Assembly (NCBI GenBank): GCA_031425095.1
Contig: JANPIS010000222.1
Coordinates: 1-19,996, forward strand
Direction of reading: 5' to 3'
DNA: 19,996 nt
Source of the DNA: JANNXQ01 sp031425095
GTDB lineage: Bacteria; Verrucomicrobiota; Verrucomicrobiia; Chthoniobacterales; Chthoniobacteraceae
Shown here: in pieces, positions 7,178 to 14,167 of the stretch
How the letters are laid out: each line of letters starts with the position of its first letter
How positions within the stretch are numbered: position 1 is the stretch's first letter
Position numbers and translations under genes: made by a program
Notes under the pieces: model-generated
What the model was told of the DNA's origin: nothing
Database searches by the model: none
The model's input: the letters and a program-made list of their open reading frames with translations, nothing else

Positions 7178-8443
7178 TCAGCGATAAACGAACAGGCGCT
7201 GGGTGACGTGGTTGAGCAGGTTGTGCTTCTTGATCTTGGCGATGGTCGGCTCGGTGAGGGTGTGGCCTTCCGCGATCAGGAGCAGGCCGGAAGGACTGAA
7301 TATGCCGTCGGCAAGTGCCATCCCAGGCTTCAAGTCGGAAACCCGCACCTCGCTCACCGGGCGCGGCAGATCGCTGGCTTGGGTGGCCTTGCAGAAAAGC
7401 CGCACCGCCTCCGGATCGAAGGCCTTCCCGGACTCGTGGACGAGGAAATGCGTCGCCGCCGTCCCGCTCAAGCCACTTTCCACATAGCCCGCCGCGACGG
7501 CCAGGCAGCGCGCCGTCCACGGGATCATCTCTCCCGAGAGCCGATCCGGATAGCCACTGCCATCGAACCGTTCGTGATGACCCCGGATGGTCACGCCGAC
7601 GGCGTCGAGCGAATCGACAAACCCTGCGAGCGTCTGGCCATAGACGGGATGCTGCTGGATCAGCACCAAGTCCTCCGCTTTGCACTGCTTCGGATCCGTG
7701 AAGAGCCGGTGCAATACTTCGCGTTGGACCCCGATCAGACCGATCTCGTGCAACCATGCACTGGTGATGAGCACGCGCCCCTCTTCAAAACTAAGATCGC
7801 CCGCGGTCACCATCTTCCGGCACAGCGCGACCACGGCCTTGGTCCGCGCTCCGAGGAGCGGATAGAAGGTGTTGAGGATGCGGTAGCAGAGCTCCAGAGA
7901 GTGCTCGAAATTCGCGTTCAGCGCACCGTGAGCTTCGTCGAGTTCGGTCTTCTGCTGCGTCAGCAGCTCGAACTTTTCCATCAGCTCCGCGTTCGCCGCG
8001 GCGAGCTGGCGGTTGAGCTTCATGGTGTCGGCACGCAGTCGGACATTGTCCGTCAGCAAGCGGTAGCGCTGGACGGCGTTTTCGACCGTCGCGAGCAGCT
8101 CCGCGCGCGACCACGGCTTGGCGAGGAAGCGGAAAATTTCGCCCTGATTGATCGCGCTGACGACCGTGTCGAGCGCGAGCACGCCAGTGATCAGGATGCG
8201 CGAAGCGTTCGGCTGCATCTCACGGGCGCGGGCAAAGAATTCCAGGCCGGTCATCCCCGGCATGTGCTGATCGGAAATGATGGCGGAAAACTGCGCATCG
8301 CGGAGCCGCACCAGCGCATCCTGAGCCGAAGGGCACGCCGTGACCTCGTAACCCTCCCAGCGCAGTTGTTCCGTCAGCGTCTCGAGCAGGTCGTGATCGT
8401 CATCCACGAGGAGGATCGCGCCGGGTGCGGGTTTGGAGTCCAT
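7178..8443 (-). CDS. Response regulator with receiver domain and degenerate HD-GYP domain (RpfG-like)
   Basis: The 421-residue protein begins MDSKPAPGAILLVDDD. Residues about 8-125 are a receiver domain with the acidic pocket (Asp14-16), phosphoacceptor Asp58 in IISDQHMPG, the conserved Thr in LITG and Lys in FLAKPW. A heptad-rich linker follows (about 130-185). The C-terminal part matches HD-GYP phosphodiesterases: HHERFDGSGYP at 289-299 is textbook, but the HD pair is His232-Glu233 (LHEIG) and the usual AVADxFDA segment reads AVAAGYVES, losing the Asp metal ligand (Ala318). Intact relatives hydrolyse cyclic di-GMP; this one may be altered or inactive. The start at 8443 is chosen because the receiver begins there; upstream residues have no domain character and overlap the preceding gene. 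It lies 10 bases past the FlgN/FliT-like gene, so it is probably the last gene of the fliS operon and linked to motility. No cognate kinase is visible. Confidence 0.88.
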   Translation of the reverse strand: MDSKPAPGAILLVDDDHDLLETLTEQLRWEGYEVTACPSAQDALVRLRDAQFSAIISDQHMPGMTGLEFFARAREMQPNASRILITGVLALDTVVSAINQGEIFRFLAKPWSRAELLATVENAVQRYRLLTDNVRLRADTMKLNRQLAAANAELMEKFELLTQQKTELDEAHGALNANFEHSLELCYRILNTFYPLLGARTKAVVALCRKMVTAGDLSFEEGRVLITSAWLHEIGLIGVQREVLHRLFTDPKQCKAEDLVLIQQHPVYGQTLAGFVDSLDAVGVTIRGHHERFDGSGYPDRLSGEMIPWTARCLAVAAGYVESGLSGTAATHFLVHESGKAFDPEAVRLFCKATQASDLPRPVSEVRVSDLKPGMALADGIFSPSGLLLIAEGHTLTEPTIAKIKKHNLLNHVTQRLFVYR

Positions 8444-8453
8444 GGGCAAAAAG

Positions 8454-8822
8454 TCAGACGTGCGCGGAGAAAGCACCGCGCTCCAGCTCCGGGCGATAGG
8501 CGGTCCCGAGGCCCCGCATGCGCTGGCGGGCCGAGTCGAGATTCTGACGCTCGATGTGCGCGCGGCTGAGCATGGTCTCGATGAGTTGCTTGTTCCGCTC
8601 CGCGTGAATGAGCAATTGATCGACCCGGCTCGCGAGTTCCGGGTGCGACCGGTCGAGACCGGCCAGCTTCGCAAAGTCCCGCATCTTCGCGAGCACGGGA
8701 TCCTTGAGATCCTGAATCACGGCGAGATCCTCGAAGGCGCCTGCCAGCAAAGCGGCGCTCTCGTTCTTCGTCAGGCGCTCGTAGTCACCCAGCAGCCGCC
8801 AGAAATCCTGTTCGGCAAACAT
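8454..8822 (-). CDS. Small flagellar-operon protein, FlgN/FliT-type chaperone candidate
   Basis: The 122-residue protein (MFAEQDFWRLLGDYERLTKN...) is almost entirely helical in character, charged, without signal peptide or membrane segment. Its size and composition, a Leu-rich N-terminal helix and a second long helix with QLLIHAERNKQLIETMLSRAH, fit the FlgN/FliT class of export chaperones. These are very divergent in sequence, so this is an inference from context. The ATG at 8822 follows the fliS stop after a single base (TGA-G-ATG), implying translational coupling, and the response-regulator gene begins 10 bases after its stop. A longer reading upstream would overlap fliS and has no protein-like character, so ATG 8822 is chosen. 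If correct, it would keep hook-associated or filament-cap subunits unfolded before export, complementing FliS. Confidence 0.8.
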   Translation of the reverse strand: MFAEQDFWRLLGDYERLTKNESAALLAGAFEDLAVIQDLKDPVLAKMRDFAKLAGLDRSHPELASRVDQLLIHAERNKQLIETMLSRAHIERQNLDSARQRMRGLGTAYRPELERGAFSAHV

Positions 8823-8823
8823 C

Positions 8824-9228
8824 TCAGGCGGCGGCCGGCGATTGCGTTTGATCGAGCATCTGCGCCCACGAATCGCGGATCTCCCGCAGCAGCTTCTCCA
8901 CATTCGCGATCGGCTCCGGGATCTTCCCGAGGTTTCCCTTTTGCAGCTCGGCGAGCATGAAATCGTAGAGCGCGTACATCGTTTGGGCGAACTCTCCGCC
9001 GACCTTCAGATCGAGGCTCGCCTGGAGCTCCAGCAGGATGTTCTGCGTCTTGATGAGATTGTTGTGAATCTGCTCATTGCGCGCGGCGATGGCCTCGATT
9101 TCAAAGCCATGAAGTGCAGTCGAGATGAAGCGCAGCGCGCCATCGAAAAGCATCAGGACGAGCTGCCCTGGAGTGGCGGTCGTGACCGCGACCGAACGAT
9201 AGGATTTGGCCAGTCGCGCGAGTTGCAT
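8824..9228 (-). CDS. fliS: Flagellar secretion chaperone FliS
   Basis: The 134-residue helical protein contains the FliS hallmark SYRSVAVTTATPGQLVLMLF (residues about 9-28), followed by DGALRFISTA and the helices NEQIHNNLIKTQNILLELQASLDLKVGGEFAQ and LYDFMLAELQKGNL, matching the family from start to end at the normal length of about 125-135. FliS binds the C-terminus of flagellin in the cytoplasm, prevents early polymerisation and delivers it to the export gate; it can also affect FlgM. It sits 7 bases after the FlgM-like gene and one base before the next gene. No Shine-Dalgarno is present, so translation is likely coupled. No flagellin gene is in this window. Confidence 0.95.
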   Translation of the reverse strand: MQLARLAKSYRSVAVTTATPGQLVLMLFDGALRFISTALHGFEIEAIAARNEQIHNNLIKTQNILLELQASLDLKVGGEFAQTMYALYDFMLAELQKGNLGKIPEPIANVEKLLREIRDSWAQMLDQTQSPAAA

Positions 9229-9235
9229 GCGGGGC

Positions 9236-9496
9236 TTACTTGCCGTTCACGAACATCTCCGCGAGCTTCGCGAGCAGGTCGGCAGAGGGATAGTTGGGAT
9301 CGGTGACGAGCGCCTTGCCGCGCGCAACTTCCTCCGCTCGCACGGCCGGTTCCTGGGCGAGAATGTCGCGCAGTCTCGCCTCCCGCGTGGCGCTGGATGA
9401 CTCAGGTTCCGCCCGCACCTCGGGTGCCTTCGGCGGGACCGTTTTCGGCTTCACCGGCGTGGGCACGCCTTCGGATTTTACTGGCTGAATGTTCAT
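9236..9496 (-). CDS. FlgM-like small protein (candidate anti-sigma-28 factor)
   Basis: This 86-residue protein has a disordered, Pro/Lys-rich N-terminal half (MNIQPVKSEGVPTPVKPKTV) and a helical C-terminal half with VRAEEVARGKALVTDPNYPS then DLLAKLAEMFVNG. FlgM proteins are about 70-100 residues, natively unfolded at the N-terminus, with C-terminal helices of pattern VxxEKVxxLKxAIxxGxYxxDxxxIAxxLL; the resemblance is visible but the Tyr region is slightly rearranged, so I rate it as probable only. FlgM holds sigma-28 (FliA) inactive until exported through the completed hook. Its place first in a fliS operon, 13 bases behind a sigma-28-like promoter, strongly suits that role. No Shine-Dalgarno; a CCUCCCC tract lies in the short leader. 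Confidence 0.7.
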   Translation of the reverse strand: MNIQPVKSEGVPTPVKPKTVPPKAPEVRAEPESSSATREARLRDILAQEPAVRAEEVARGKALVTDPNYPSADLLAKLAEMFVNGK

Positions 9497-9509
9497 AACT
9501 TTGGGGAGG

Positions 9510-9537
9510 TTATCGGTTCGGGAGTTGCGGGACTTTA
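9510..9537 (-). promoter_or_regulatory. Sigma-28 (FliA)-type promoter for the FlgM-like/fliS operon
   Basis: On the minus strand TAAAGTCC (9537-9530) is followed after 12 bases by ACCGATAA (9517-9510). The enterobacterial FliA consensus is TAAAGTTT, 11 bases, GCCGATAA, so the -35 matches six of eight and the -10 seven of eight, with a spacer one base longer. It lies in the 63-base gap before the FlgM-like gene, and its -10 ends 13 bases before the ATG, implying a leader of only about 5-8 bases. Confidence 0.65.
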
Positions 9538-9559
9538 GCGGAAATTTTGACTACCCCGT

Positions 9560-10204
9560 TTACTCATGAGTCATGCTGGCAAAAGTCTCGCTGGCGACAA
9601 ACTTCGCAAACCGTGACGGGCTCAGCAGGATGCTGCCGCCGTCCGTCGTGAGTGGCTGGCGGGGATCGCTGTAGAGCAGTTGATACCGTTTCGCGGCCTC
9701 CGCGATCGAAGAGTTCCCGGCGTCGAAGACGTAGTCGAAGGCCCACCGGATCTTTCCGGTTGAGACATCCACGAGTTTTGTCCGCACGCCCATGGCCACG
9801 GGCCGGTAGGGCGAGAAGTGGGTGACGTCCGTGAAGAGCACACCCTCCACGCCAAATTGCTTCCGCAAGCGCGTGAGCGCATCGGCCGGGAGCGTCTCCG
9901 TGGAATCCACCTGCCGCTTCGCAAAAAGCACTTCGAGGTCGCTGCGACTGACCCGCACCACTTCGAAGAGCGCCTTCTTCGTCAGCTCGGACTCGAAAGT
10001 CTCGTCCAGCCCGCGCAGGTAGTGATCGGGGTACGACGGATTGAAGAGCGGGAGCAGCGCGACGCGGCGCATGGGCGCGCCGGTCGTCTCGCCGGAGAAG
10101 AAATTCTGGGGCGGTGGAGGAGGTGGTGCGATCGCCAGTTCCTTCGTCGCGCACCCTGCCATGAGCAGCGCGAGCACCGCGAGAAGAAGACGCGCGGCGT
10201 TCAT
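9560..10204 (-). CDS. Lipoprotein with CsgG/GNA1162-like domain, co-translated with fliD
   Basis: The 214-residue protein has a lipoprotein signal (MNAARLLLAVLALLMAGC) with the lipobox LMAGC and modified Cys at residue 18. A Pro-rich linker (APPPPPPQ) leads to a domain beginning RVALLPLFNPSYPDHYLRGL, with SELTKKALFEVVRVS and DALTRLRKQFGVEGVLFTDV. This order (ALLPF strand, helix, EV strand, then LGVDGVLxG strand) is characteristic of the CsgG/TolB-N/GNA1162 group of periplasmic lipoproteins. The start codon overlaps the fliD stop (ATGA, 10201-10204), so the two are translationally coupled. By analogy with FlgO/FlgP/FlgT-type accessory lipoproteins of other flagella, it may support the flagellar base or outer-membrane passage; this is an inference from context. 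A penicillin-binding-protein activator such as LpoB is a structural alternative. Confidence 0.85.
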   Translation of the reverse strand: MNAARLLLAVLALLMAGCATKELAIAPPPPPPQNFFSGETTGAPMRRVALLPLFNPSYPDHYLRGLDETFESELTKKALFEVVRVSRSDLEVLFAKRQVDSTETLPADALTRLRKQFGVEGVLFTDVTHFSPYRPVAMGVRTKLVDVSTGKIRWAFDYVFDAGNSSIAEAAKRYQLLYSDPRQPLTTDGGSILLSPSRFAKFVASETFASMTHE

Positions 10205-11928
10205 GAGTTCGATCCGAAAGAGTTGTTCAGTGCCGACAGCTGCGACTGAATCCGCGACTGGGCTTCTTCCATCTTGATGAAACTTTGCGTGAGCAATTCC
10301 CGCTGCTGGGTGATGCGGCGCTCGATCGCGGCGATCTGGTCGTCGATGCTCTTCGAGTTCTTCGTGATCGTCGCCGTCTGCGTGGCGATCGTGCCGGTGG
10401 ATCCGGTGACCGCCTTCAAATACGAACCGATCTGCGCGACCAGGCCTCCCGGTTTGCTGCCAAAGAGCTTGCTCACTTCCACGGGATTGTTCTGCAGGGC
10501 CGTCGTGAGTTTGCTCTCGTCCTTTACCTCGAGCTGGGAGCTCCCGCTCTTGAAGTCGATGCCGATCGCCTCGAGCCGTGTGATCGTGCCGGTGAGTCCG
10601 GGGACTGCAGCGAAAACCTTCGCACGGAGCGCGGAGCTGATGCCGGTCACCTCCTGATTGCCCGTCAGCGGCGAGGTCGAGACGACGCCCTGGGTTGAAG
10701 TGGACGACTTCGTTTGCTCATCGATGTAGGTCTGGACCGCGTTGTACTTCGCGATGAAATCATCGATCTTCGCGCGGGCGCCAGTGTTGTCGTTGCCAAC
10801 ATTCACCGTCTCGCTGCTGATCGTCTTCGCCGTGACCGCAAGGCCAGTGATTCCATGCACCGTCGCGTCGAGCGTATTGCTCGCACTGATCAAGGTCGGC
10901 CCGCCATCCACGCTGAACTCGGCATTTTTGCCCCGGGTGAGCGTCGCGCCTCCGGTGAGCCCGAGCGCTCCGAGGAGCCCGCCGGCGCTTTCGTTCACCG
11001 AGATGCCGACGTCGCCGGTGGTCTTATTCGTGAGCGTCAAGCGATCGTTCACGCGGTCGAAGGCCGCGGTCACGCCTGCGGTCGAAGCGTTGATCTTCGC
11101 GAGGATGCTGGAGACCGTGTCGCTGTTCGCGTTGTAGGTGATGTCGACGCCGTTGATGTTGAAGGTGCCGTTGCCGGAGCCATCCACGGCCGTCACCGCG
11201 GTGCGCAGGTTTGCACTGCTGATCGCGGAGTTCACCGCCACGACGCCGAGCGCCTTCGGCGAGGTGATCGAGGTGCCGCCGTTATTGTAGAGGCCCAGCG
11301 CGCCGAGAAAGTTGCTCGTGTCATTGCTGCTCCCGAGGACGATCTCGCTCGTGCTCTGGAGCCGCACCTTGTCCGTCCCCGGATCATAGCTCGCGGTGAC
11401 CGCGCCGCTCGTGGCCGTCGAGATCCGATTCAAAACGTCCTGCAAGGAATCCGTCGCGGCCACCGTGATCCGCGCGCCATTCACCGTGAAATCGCCCGCA
11501 GTAATCGCCGTGCCGATCGACATCGTGCCGATCGTCACGCCGCTGACATCGGCCGTCGCGCTCAGGCTCGCGCCGGAATCGACGACGCCCAGTCGCTGCG
11601 CCTTGGTGGCGAGCTGCGTGACGTCCAAGGTGTAACTGCCCGTCTCCGTCCCTGCTCCAGCGGTCGCGGACCACGTACTGGTGCTCGTGCCCAGCGTCAC
11701 ATTGCGCGCTGCAAAGATGTCGGTCGTCTCACCCGCGAGTGGCTTCAGCGCCGTCTGCAGGTCGAGCAGCTTGGTATTGAGGCTCGCGAGGGTGTTGCTT
11801 TTCTGGGTGCCGAAAGTCTGTTCGGTACGAAGCCGCGTCTGGGGCGTTCGTTCGACCGCGATGAGCTGGTCGACGAGGCTCTTCCAGTCGAAGCCGGAAG
11901 CGAGACCTGATAATTGGATGCCTGCCAT
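10201..11928 (-). CDS. fliD: Flagellar filament capping protein FliD (HAP2)
   Basis: The 575-residue protein starts MAGIQLSGLASGFDWKSLVD, the canonical FliD N-terminus (SGLASGxDxxxLVxQLxxxE), which fixes the start at 11928 rather than further upstream. Residues about 1-100 are the FliD N-domain and about 330-575 the C-domain, ending in a coiled coil (SIDDQIAAIERRITQQRELL). In between are two flagellin-IN-like modules (about 136-213 and 247-324), each closing with a Leu-Gly-Ala-Leu-Gly-Leu segment. FliD forms the pentameric or hexameric cap at the filament tip that folds incoming flagellin. The gene leads the minus-strand cluster; its stop overlaps the lipoprotein start. I found no sigma-28 site in the 138 bases upstream, so its promoter is unresolved. 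Confidence 0.96.
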   Translation of the reverse strand: MAGIQLSGLASGFDWKSLVDQLIAVERTPQTRLRTEQTFGTQKSNTLASLNTKLLDLQTALKPLAGETTDIFAARNVTLGTSTSTWSATAGAGTETGSYTLDVTQLATKAQRLGVVDSGASLSATADVSGVTIGTMSIGTAITAGDFTVNGARITVAATDSLQDVLNRISTATSGAVTASYDPGTDKVRLQSTSEIVLGSSNDTSNFLGALGLYNNGGTSITSPKALGVVAVNSAISSANLRTAVTAVDGSGNGTFNINGVDITYNANSDTVSSILAKINASTAGVTAAFDRVNDRLTLTNKTTGDVGISVNESAGGLLGALGLTGGATLTRGKNAEFSVDGGPTLISASNTLDATVHGITGLAVTAKTISSETVNVGNDNTGARAKIDDFIAKYNAVQTYIDEQTKSSTSTQGVVSTSPLTGNQEVTGISSALRAKVFAAVPGLTGTITRLEAIGIDFKSGSSQLEVKDESKLTTALQNNPVEVSKLFGSKPGGLVAQIGSYLKAVTGSTGTIATQTATITKNSKSIDDQIAAIERRITQQRELLTQSFIKMEEAQSRIQSQLSALNNSFGSNS

Positions 11929-12066
11929 GGTGTGCGGATAGTACGGTTCCTTTCGTCGCGAAGTAGCAGAGCCCATGCCCCCGGGCTTCGTCTTTACCCC
12001 GGCGAAAGCGGGGGCAGGCGCAGGATTTTCTCGCTGGCCTCTGGCAGATCACCACAGGGTGCGACC
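11929..12066. other. Divergent intergenic region between fliD and the antiporter, with two hairpins
   Basis: These 138 bases must hold the promoters of both divergent genes. Two inverted repeats are visible: AGCCC/GGGCT (arms 11970-11974 and 11983-11987) and CCCC-GGC-GAAA-GC-GGGG (11997-12013), which can close on a GAAA tetraloop with one bulged base. A weak promoter-like pair for the plus strand (TTGGAT, 17 bases, GATAGT, 11915-11943) begins inside the fliD start; matches are three and four of six, so it is tentative. If real, both hairpins would lie in the antiporter leader. Confidence 0.3.
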
Positions 12067-13581
12067 ATGAAAGGATGCATCCTGCTTCTGTTCCTCCTCT
12101 GCGCTCTACCGCCTGCCCTGACGGCTGCGTCCGAAGCGGTGCCGGGAAACTTTCCCCTGCCCCTGCACTCCTATGCCGACGCGGAGCGCACCAGCATCGG
12201 CGAGATCCTCGTGCGCCGCGTCGCGACCGATCCCTTCAATCTCGTCGCCGCGATCATCTTTCTGCTCGCGATCCTGCACACCTTTCTGGCCACGAAGTTC
12301 ATGCACATCTCGCACCGGTGGCGGGACGAGCATGCGGCCCGGCTGCGCGCGACGGGCCGATCCGCGGCCGATCTGCCTCGAGGGGCGAAGGAAGCGGTGT
12401 GCTTCAAGGCGGAGGTCATGCATTTCTTCGGCGAGATCGAGGCGATCTTCGGCATGTGGGTCGTGCCGTTGATTCTGGCGATCACGTATTTCAAGGGTTT
12501 CGACGTCGGGAAGGAATACGTCGGCCACACCGTGAACTTCACCGAGCCCATGTTCGTCGTCGTGATCATGTGCATCGCGGCGACGCGTCCGGTGCTGCGG
12601 CTCTCCGAGCAGGGCTTGCAGCGCATCGCGGCGCTCGGCGGCGGCGGGCCGGCGGCGTGGTGGCTCGCCATCCTCACCGTGGGCCCGATCCTCGGCTCCT
12701 TCATCACGGAGCCGGCGGCAATGACCATTTGCGCGCTCCTGCTCGCGCGACAGTTCTACGATCTGCACCCGAGCGTGAGATTCCGTTACGCCACTCTCGG
12801 GCTGCTGTTTGTGAATATCTCGGTCGGCGGGACGCTCACACATTTCGCCGCGCCGCCGGTGCTCATGGTCGCGGCGAAGTGGAATTGGGACACGCCATTC
12901 ATGCTCACGCACTTTGGGTGGAAAGCGGTCGCGGGCATTCTGATCTCCAATGCGCTCTACTTCGCGGTCTTCCGCCGGGAATTCGCCACGCTGAAAGCAT
13001 CCGCTGATCCCGACGCCGAGCCGACCAACTGGAGTGACCGCGCCGATCCCGTGCCGGGCTGGATCACCTCCGTGCATGTCGCGTTTCTCGGCTGGACAGT
13101 CTTCACCGCGCACTACCCAGCGCTCTTCATCGGCGGGTTCCTGTTCTTCCTCGCCTTCACCACCGCCACCGAGCACCACCAGAATCCGCTGAGCCTCAAG
13201 CCCGCGCTGCTCGTCGGCTTCTTTCTCGGCGGCCTCGTCATCCACGGCGGCTTGCAGGGCTGGTGGATTGAGCCCGTGCTCAGCCGGCTCGGGGAGACGC
13301 CGCTGATGATCGGCGCAATCGTGCTCACGGCTTTCAACGACAACGCAGCCATCACTTACCTCGCCACCCTCGTGCCCAACTTCACCGATGCGCTGAAATA
13401 CGCCGTCGTCTCCGGCGCGGTCATCGGAGGCGGCCTCACCGTCATCGCCAATGCCCCGAACCCCGCCGGGCAATCCATCCTCTCCAGCTACTTCCGCGAC
13501 GGTGTGGCCCCGCTCGGGCTCCTGCTCGGCGCGCTGACTCCGACTGTGATCATGGCTCTGTGCTTCCTTTTCCTGCCCTGA
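12067..13581 (+). CDS. Putative Na+/H+ antiporter (Na_H_antiport_3-type)
   Basis: The 504-residue integral membrane protein begins MKGCILLLFLLCALPPALTA, a cleavable-looking signal peptide, then a periplasmic stretch and about eleven hydrophobic segments (for example NLVAAIIFLLAILHTFLATK, AWWLAILTVGPILGSFI, YALFIGGFLFFLAF-like and APLGLLLGALTPTVIMALCF). Motifs such as HFFGEIEAIFGMW, GSFITEPAAMTICALLLARQ, NISVGGTLTHFAAPPVLMVA and LTAFNDNAAITYLA match the putative Na+/H+ antiporter family I know as PF07399, related to the NhaD/ArsB ion-transporter superfamily. It would exchange sodium for protons across the inner membrane; function is inferred from family only. ATG 12067 is chosen because the signal peptide starts there; a weak AGGG lies seven bases before it. 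Upstream in-frame residues overlap fliD and lack protein character. Confidence 0.85.
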   Translation: MKGCILLLFLLCALPPALTAASEAVPGNFPLPLHSYADAERTSIGEILVRRVATDPFNLVAAIIFLLAILHTFLATKFMHISHRWRDEHAARLRATGRSAADLPRGAKEAVCFKAEVMHFFGEIEAIFGMWVVPLILAITYFKGFDVGKEYVGHTVNFTEPMFVVVIMCIAATRPVLRLSEQGLQRIAALGGGGPAAWWLAILTVGPILGSFITEPAAMTICALLLARQFYDLHPSVRFRYATLGLLFVNISVGGTLTHFAAPPVLMVAAKWNWDTPFMLTHFGWKAVAGILISNALYFAVFRREFATLKASADPDAEPTNWSDRADPVPGWITSVHVAFLGWTVFTAHYPALFIGGFLFFLAFTTATEHHQNPLSLKPALLVGFFLGGLVIHGGLQGWWIEPVLSRLGETPLMIGAIVLTAFNDNAAITYLATLVPNFTDALKYAVVSGAVIGGGLTVIANAPNPAGQSILSSYFRDGVAPLGLLLGALTPTVIMALCFLFLP

Positions 13582-13619
13582 ACGGGCTCTGGCACCGGGG
13601 ATGCTAAGCCAGCGAGGGT

Positions 13620-14123
13620 ATGCATCCTCTCCTCGTCAGCGCCGTCGCCAACACCGCTGGGAATTTCATCGATCGCTGGGCGAATCGCTCCGGCGTATCC
13701 AAAGCTGCGCCGACGCAGCCAGACTCCTTCCAGTCCGTGCTCGACACCAAGACGGCCGCCGCGGCCGAACCTGCCGCGAAGACGCCCGAGCAAACGCGCC
13801 TCGAGCGCATGGCGAGACTCCGGACGGAGTTGCTCGACGCCCCGGAAATTCGTGCCGTCCTCGACGCGGCAGATCCGACCAAACCGGCAAAACTTTCCCT
13901 CACCCCGGACGGCCGCGTGCTCACAGGTCCGGCCGGCTACGATTCGAAGCCGCTGCTGCTCTCTCCGAACACTGCGGAGATCGCCCGTGAGCTGGCCAGC
14001 CTCACGGCAGCGTCTGGCGGAGCTTCTTTCATCACGCGGGCCGCCGGGCCCAACGCCCTGAACGCTCAGCGGAACGCTCCGGCCGACCTCACGCCCCAGA
14101 CCGGCGTCACGACGCTGCGCTGA
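13620..14123 (+). CDS. Unrecognised 167-residue protein, possibly flagellum-related
   Basis: I do not recognise this protein. It begins MHPLLVSAVANTAGNFIDRW, which is mildly hydrophobic but not a convincing signal peptide. An Ala/Lys/Thr-rich linker follows, then a helical segment (TRLERMARLRTELLDAPEIR), a short beta-like part (AKLSLTPDGRVLTGPAGYDS) and a Ser/Ala/Asn-rich tail. The stretch FQSVLDTKTAAAAE followed by a disordered region recalls N-termini of exported flagellar proteins such as hook-length regulators or FlgJ-like proteins, which often contain FxxxLxxxxxA. That, plus its closeness to fliD, is the only hint of function. It lies 38 bases after the antiporter stop on the same strand, so co-transcription is possible. 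Reading frame length, base composition similar to its neighbours and an ATG start support it being real. Confidence 0.7.
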   Translation: MHPLLVSAVANTAGNFIDRWANRSGVSKAAPTQPDSFQSVLDTKTAAAAEPAAKTPEQTRLERMARLRTELLDAPEIRAVLDAADPTKPAKLSLTPDGRVLTGPAGYDSKPLLLSPNTAEIARELASLTAASGGASFITRAAGPNALNAQRNAPADLTPQTGVTTLR

Positions 14124-14138
14124 TCGGTTCTCTTTTCC

Positions 14139-14167
14139 GCACCGCCTTGCCTCACCGGGCGCGGTGC
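14139..14167 (+). promoter_or_regulatory. Inverted repeats in the cimA leader with two alternative folds
   Basis: Arms GCACCGC (14139-14145) and GCGGTGC (14161-14167) form a 7-base stem with a 15-base loop. A competing smaller hairpin CACCG/CGGTG (14153-14157 and 14162-14166, 4-base loop) uses the same 3' arm, so the two are mutually exclusive. It lies between the stop of the preceding gene (14123) and the cimA ATG (14191). There is no U tract directly after it, so a plain terminator is less likely than a leader structure; chance in GC-rich DNA is possible. Confidence 0.3.

Noticed and set aside
4042..8569. Long plus-strand open frames (806 and 838 codons) across cysS, the thioesterase, the HMA gene and the response regulator
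   Set aside because: They run antisense through several well-recognised genes and their intergenic gaps, and show no family motifs.
8444..8674. 77-residue N-terminal extension of the response regulator
   Set aside because: It overlaps the FlgN/FliT-like gene in another frame, has Ser/Arg-rich composition without a domain, and the receiver domain begins right after ATG 8443.
11969..11996. TAAAGA-containing sigma-28-like site upstream of fliD
   Set aside because: The -35-like TAAA is present but at 15-16 bases the sequence is CATGGGCT or ATGGGCTC, with almost no match to GCCGATAA.
12106..13473. Minus-strand open frame of 455 codons opposite the Na+/H+ antiporter
   Set aside because: Highly charged shadow of a clear membrane protein.
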